Shown here in pieces: positions 7,701 to 9,174 of a DNA stretch of 9,174 bases. The notes beneath the pieces are model-generated. The model searched no databases and was not told where the DNA came from. It saw only the letters and a list, made by a program, of their open reading frames with translations. The stretch comes from Armatimonadota bacterium (GTDB taxonomy: Bacteria > Armatimonadota > Fimbriimonadia > Fimbriimonadales > ATM1). The translations under genes and the position numbers were made by a program. The stretch's first letter is position 1; the number at the start of each line of letters is the position of its first letter. Location of the stretch: positions 671 through 9,844 of the forward strand of contig JACDEQ010000064.1 of NCBI GenBank assembly GCA_013816225.1, in the 5' to 3' direction.

Positions 7701-8231
7701 TATGTTCGTGTTCCCCACCAGGAAGTTGTTCTTCATCCCGATGTTTTGCGACTGCATAATGCGGCCATCGGCAAATCTCTCGGCGCCACCCATCCCCATG
7801 AGCATCGTCATCGAGCTCTGGCGGCCGAAATTGAGAGTAAGGAGTGGCAAGGCGCTCCCCCCTGAGGACGCCTTGCCATCCGGATCATGCCGGTATCGCA
7901 CCCGAATCGAGTCGGAGTCCTTTACTTCAGTCTTAACATACAGGACTCCTGATGCGAAATCGACATCAAAATCGCTACCTTCTTTTAGGCTCTGGCCGCT
8001 AACGTCGACCGCAACCGTGCCTCGAATCACGTTTCCGTAACGGAGCGGATAGCCTAAACCCCGCTTCACGCCAGGCATAACGTCGACCGCTGCCTTGCCT
8101 CGAAGCGGTGATCCGATATCTTTGACTCCACCCGGATCGAAAAGTGGCAACTGTGCGTGTGCAAAAAAAGGCATGCCAATCGCCATTGCGACAGACACGA
8201 GCACTCCTTTGCTTCGCGCGCGCTTACCCAT
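4740..8231 (-). CDS. Large repeat-containing putative outer-membrane beta-barrel protein
   Basis: This 1163-residue protein has a clear signal peptide: basic start MGKRARSK, hydrophobic core about 9-22, cleavage probably after AHA (26). Residues about 69-114 form a small beta unit (VAVDVSGQSLKEGSDFDVDF, then SGVLYV) similar in style to strand repeats in surface and secretion proteins such as SprA. A Met-rich stretch follows (about 139-166). Residues about 234-670 carry six copies of a motif, four of them close to I-x-x-x-F-x-R-x-x-D-[LI]-x(4)-[RK]-x(7)-G, between alternating amphipathic strands. Residues about 670-1163 are continuous alternating strands of barrel character (for example SYDFGNNLKLGYTWHHDL), ending in VDYQLRF. 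The terminal Phe after alternating hydrophobic residues is the usual BAM recognition pattern. No TonB box, plug or enzyme motif is visible. It starts 20 bases after the anti-sigma-like gene, probably in the same operon, with no strong ribosome binding site. I do not recognise the family; the outer-membrane call is inference. Confidence 0.8.
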   Translation of the reverse strand: MGKRARSKGVLVSVAMAIGMPFFAHAQLPLFDPGGVKDIGSPLRGKAAVDVMPGVKRGLGYPLRYGNVIRGTVAVDVSGQSLKEGSDFDVDFASGVLYVKTEVKDSDSIRVRYRHDPDGKASSGGSALPLLTLNFGRQSSMTMLMGMGGAERFADGRIMQSQNIGMKNNFLVGNTNISGMYLVSSRSNALVAADGASPDGGQVTAGAEGTDSLIVQKATAALGSGTSFTAEYQRVDQGFAAFGALKSGGIAEETVNQLEKETGISRTGLGFSGGSPKGFSFTNSFRTIDDGRGKITFHNYGLKSSVFDLYFNSRRIENSFSRFEDIAETDRVQYQKERGIERSGFGGALRFGESSLKFDRTSISQEDDNGISTSNLSFDTPWLRAAFSTQEIDALFARAGDLAEGERDQWGKERGFKRKDMTFALPRGKDKVLASYAQKSVEFDGSALRSSTFSYGTKNLGLEFWNRSSAPGFLRFGDLTGPERDTVANQVLRMYDPTAAANENDKAWLDHEAGLSRSFLRFKGSPSKASSFTFETLGIDGENGGIKNDVLRVSAGSLKFDYRHMNIDPTFARVFDLLEAERNFYGNQIGFDKREWSLAGKLGAKTDFSLSQMGIDTEKGGVQRMKASVKGQGFEVNAGVRNIDSSFDRVFDINDPEKDLLSQLVGYQQKDLQLKFDAVKNFKIDALLYDADNGDEELHRYKNQASMSYAPDKFTQLAFNFNNHKLDGMAGLLYQNSVSSFRGTRNLGEIGQVSYMHEEEKFAGVEREKPDRKTDLIKYETNFMKSVSFMTEQVRTVFADAGYENVNSYKVGWQVTKKLGINVEQVEVARDKDKPDQEATNLGFSYDFGNNLKLGYTWHHDLDTVLGGKHNLKWELTNGSMGGFNMGGSFTENGVDGQRASTIGNFTLSNPKPFSLGIFKEAKINLGYDGETQLGVWQRERRLGEFSTKIFGSLFGLGYSHVLLPGQIIGADRFATFKLDPTGKKRLQMNLGYKVRTLPNGGNLVMQDFDLGYKVGDKFNLSHSTDNFPEQAENGSPLGTSARPTRARTWAIDYIPNTDTNFKFAFNDLEDIQQHTLARRANVTMSMFNKSGSPIRLTYGVEQSENPLDGRRTRHQYEFAFDQKPGPYQTFSFAVGSINWEHGIVEGQLWNRMMLNVDYQLRF
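6222..7529 (-). repeat. Six protein-level repeats of an F-x-R-x-x-D helical motif
   Basis: Copies lie at residues 235-266, 316-342, 392-418, 470-517, 567-593 and 643-670 of the 1163-residue protein. Four copies are strictly alike, with F to G spacing of exactly 19 residues: IENSFSRFEDIAETDR then G339, IDALFARAGDLAEGER then G415, IDPTFARVFDLLEAER then G590, IDSSFDRVFDINDPEK then G666. The fourth copy (APGFLRFGDLTGPER) has about 22 extra residues before its glycine. The first is degenerate (FAAFGALKSGGIAEE). Successive key Phe residues (239, 320, 396, 473, 571, 647) are 81, 76, 77, 98 and 76 apart. Between copies are short alternating strands. The DNA copies are diverged, so these are old protein repeats rather than a recent tandem duplication. 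Confidence 0.8.
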
Positions 8232-8251
8232 CCCGAATTCGAATCAGCGTC

Positions 8252-9097
8252 CTACTTGGAGCCGACTGCCTCCTTTATGTCCTTGTTCTGCTCGTTGAGC
8301 TTGCGAATTCGATCCCTGAGCTTTTGCGTGGCAGTCGGAAGCACCTTCGGCGAGCCGGCGGGAGCGGTGCTAACCGGAGACCATTCCGCGTCCGTGCCGG
8401 GTATCGCATCAAACTGTCTAGGTTCGGGTCGCTCATTCCGGCCGTAGTCGATGTGCGCATATGTCGTCGGAGGCTTGTTCGACCCTTGGCGTGAAACCGG
8501 CTGCGCGGCCGGCTTGTTGGGAGCAGACCCTCGTGCGAGGGGTTTGGTCGCCTGAGCTGCGAGCGTGCGAGGCTCCTTCTTTGCAAGCGGCGCCTCTGGC
8601 CTTCGGTTCATGCGGGGGGCGCCAACAGTCACTTTCTTCGCAGGCGGCTGGGCTGCTGGGAACGACAGTTTGGGCAGCTCTACCGTTGACCGCGGATCCA
8701 GGTTAGTTGCCACAAGTGGCAGGTCTGGCTTCGCCGATGGAACCTGCGTCGGATTGAAAACCGCGAAAAGAAGCGCCGCGGCGGCGCTGCACGTCGCCAG
8801 TGCGCCGGCTGCTTGCCACGCGAATCGCCTCCTCCCCACGGTTCTTGCAAGAATGGCTACGCCGAGCCATGCCGGCGGCTCCGGAGTTTCTGAAGCCAAG
8901 AATGCGGCCTGACCCCTTAGACCGTCGAGGGCATTGCGTGCTGCCCGGCTTTCCGCCAGATACGCTTCGACCAGTCGCCGTTCTTTCGGCGTGCATTCGC
9001 CGTCGATGTATGCGGAAAGAAACTCGAACATCTCTTCCTCGAGGTTCTCGCCATGACCCGCCGATTCCAATTCATCCCAAATGTCGTTGTTGCTCAC
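8252..9097 (-). CDS. Predicted anti-sigma-like single-pass membrane protein
   Basis: This 281-residue protein starts at GTG 9097. An in-frame TAA lies five codons upstream and no other start intervenes. Residues about 22-62 (FEFLSAYIDGECTPKERRLV, then EAYLAESRAARNALDGL) match the helical shape of the zf-HC2 anti-sigma domain, but the usual His-x3-Cys-x2-Cys zinc ligands are absent: alanines and a serine stand where the second Cys pair would be. A single membrane helix lies at about 93-114, preceded by GRRR, so the N-terminus should be cytoplasmic. Residues 115-250 are a Pro/Ala/Lys-rich, probably extended periplasmic linker. Residues 256-276 (TATQKLRDRIRKLNEQNKDI) look like a short coiled coil. 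The role inferred is to hold an ECF sigma factor and to sense the envelope. The gene lies 20 bases before the barrel gene. The sigma factor, if there is one, would be just beyond the right edge. A plain membrane scaffold is the alternative. Confidence 0.72.
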   Translation of the reverse strand: MSNNDIWDELESAGHGENLEEEMFEFLSAYIDGECTPKERRLVEAYLAESRAARNALDGLRGQAAFLASETPEPPAWLGVAILARTVGRRRFAWQAAGALATCSAAAALLFAVFNPTQVPSAKPDLPLVATNLDPRSTVELPKLSFPAAQPPAKKVTVGAPRMNRRPEAPLAKKEPRTLAAQATKPLARGSAPNKPAAQPVSRQGSNKPPTTYAHIDYGRNERPEPRQFDAIPGTDAEWSPVSTAPAGSPKVLPTATQKLRDRIRKLNEQNKDIKEAVGSK

Positions 9098-9174
9098 TTT
9101 CCTGCCTAGGTCTTACTTTAGACGGGAATTCGGCGGATTCGTGGCGCAAGCTAGTCGACCGCGGCGCTGTAGAC
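9098..9174 (-). other. Region upstream of the anti-sigma-like gene; possible end of a preceding gene
   Basis: Only 77 bases are visible. On the - strand one frame reads in from the edge as VYSAAVD and stops at TAG 9153-9151, with mostly G/C third positions. Another frame stays open to a TAA five codons before the GTG start. Either could be the 3' end of an upstream gene such as a sigma factor, but neither is long enough to judge. I see no convincing promoter. The sequence before the GTG (CTAGGCAGGAAA) is a weak ribosome binding site. Confidence 0.3.

Noticed and set aside
8232..8245. Nested palindrome (GAATTC with TTCGAA) just before the barrel start
   Set aside because: It is too short and too common a pattern to call an operator without a second copy or known regulator.
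1..9174. tRNA, rRNA, CRISPR arrays, insertion sequences or attachment sites
   Set aside because: None seen: coding sequence or the pseudogene fills nearly the whole window, and no regular DNA direct repeats or transposase motifs were found.

Overview
The window appears to come from a diderm (Gram-negative-type) bacterium of moderate-to-high GC. The reasons are a secreted, periplasmic-type penicillin acylase, a very large signal-peptide-bearing beta-rich protein that ends in an aromatic residue (Arg-Phe) as outer-membrane barrels do, and a single-pass anti-sigma-like protein. Shine-Dalgarno sequences are weak throughout. No gene fixes the phylum. Armatimonadota (Fimbriimonadia-like) is only a low-confidence guess from the general style of the proteins.

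Layout. On the + strand, bases 1-137 hold the 3' end of a gene for a hydrophobic, glycine-rich protein tail. It is followed after 42 bases by a complete 752-residue penicillin G acylase-like Ntn hydrolase (180-2438). Everything else lies on the - strand and reads, in transcription order, as one tightly packed series: a predicted anti-sigma-like membrane protein (9097-8252), a 1163-residue repeat-containing putative outer-membrane beta-barrel (8231-4740), a broken DUF4380-like gene (4724-3817, four frameshifts), and a tryptophanase (3807-2431). Gaps inside this series are 20, 15 and 9 bases. The acylase and tryptophanase genes converge and their stop codons overlap tail to tail over 8 bases, leaving no room for a terminator between them.

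How the genes may work together. The anti-sigma-like protein directly upstream of a large outer-membrane protein suggests envelope sensing, with a sigma factor perhaps just beyond base 9174. The barrel carries a repeated helical motif, with F-x-R-x-x-D near its start and ER about six residues later, on a period of about 76-81 residues. I do not recognise it from any named family, and it is the best candidate here for something undescribed. Tryptophanase would split tryptophan into indole, pyruvate and ammonia. Its residues at the three positions that separate tryptophanase from tyrosine phenol-lyase are all of the tryptophanase kind (D124, I381, H449), although much of the scaffold reads like tyrosine phenol-lyase. 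The acylase keeps the catalytic and calcium-binding residues of penicillin G acylase but has lost several aromatic residues of the phenylacetyl pocket, so its natural substrate is probably different.
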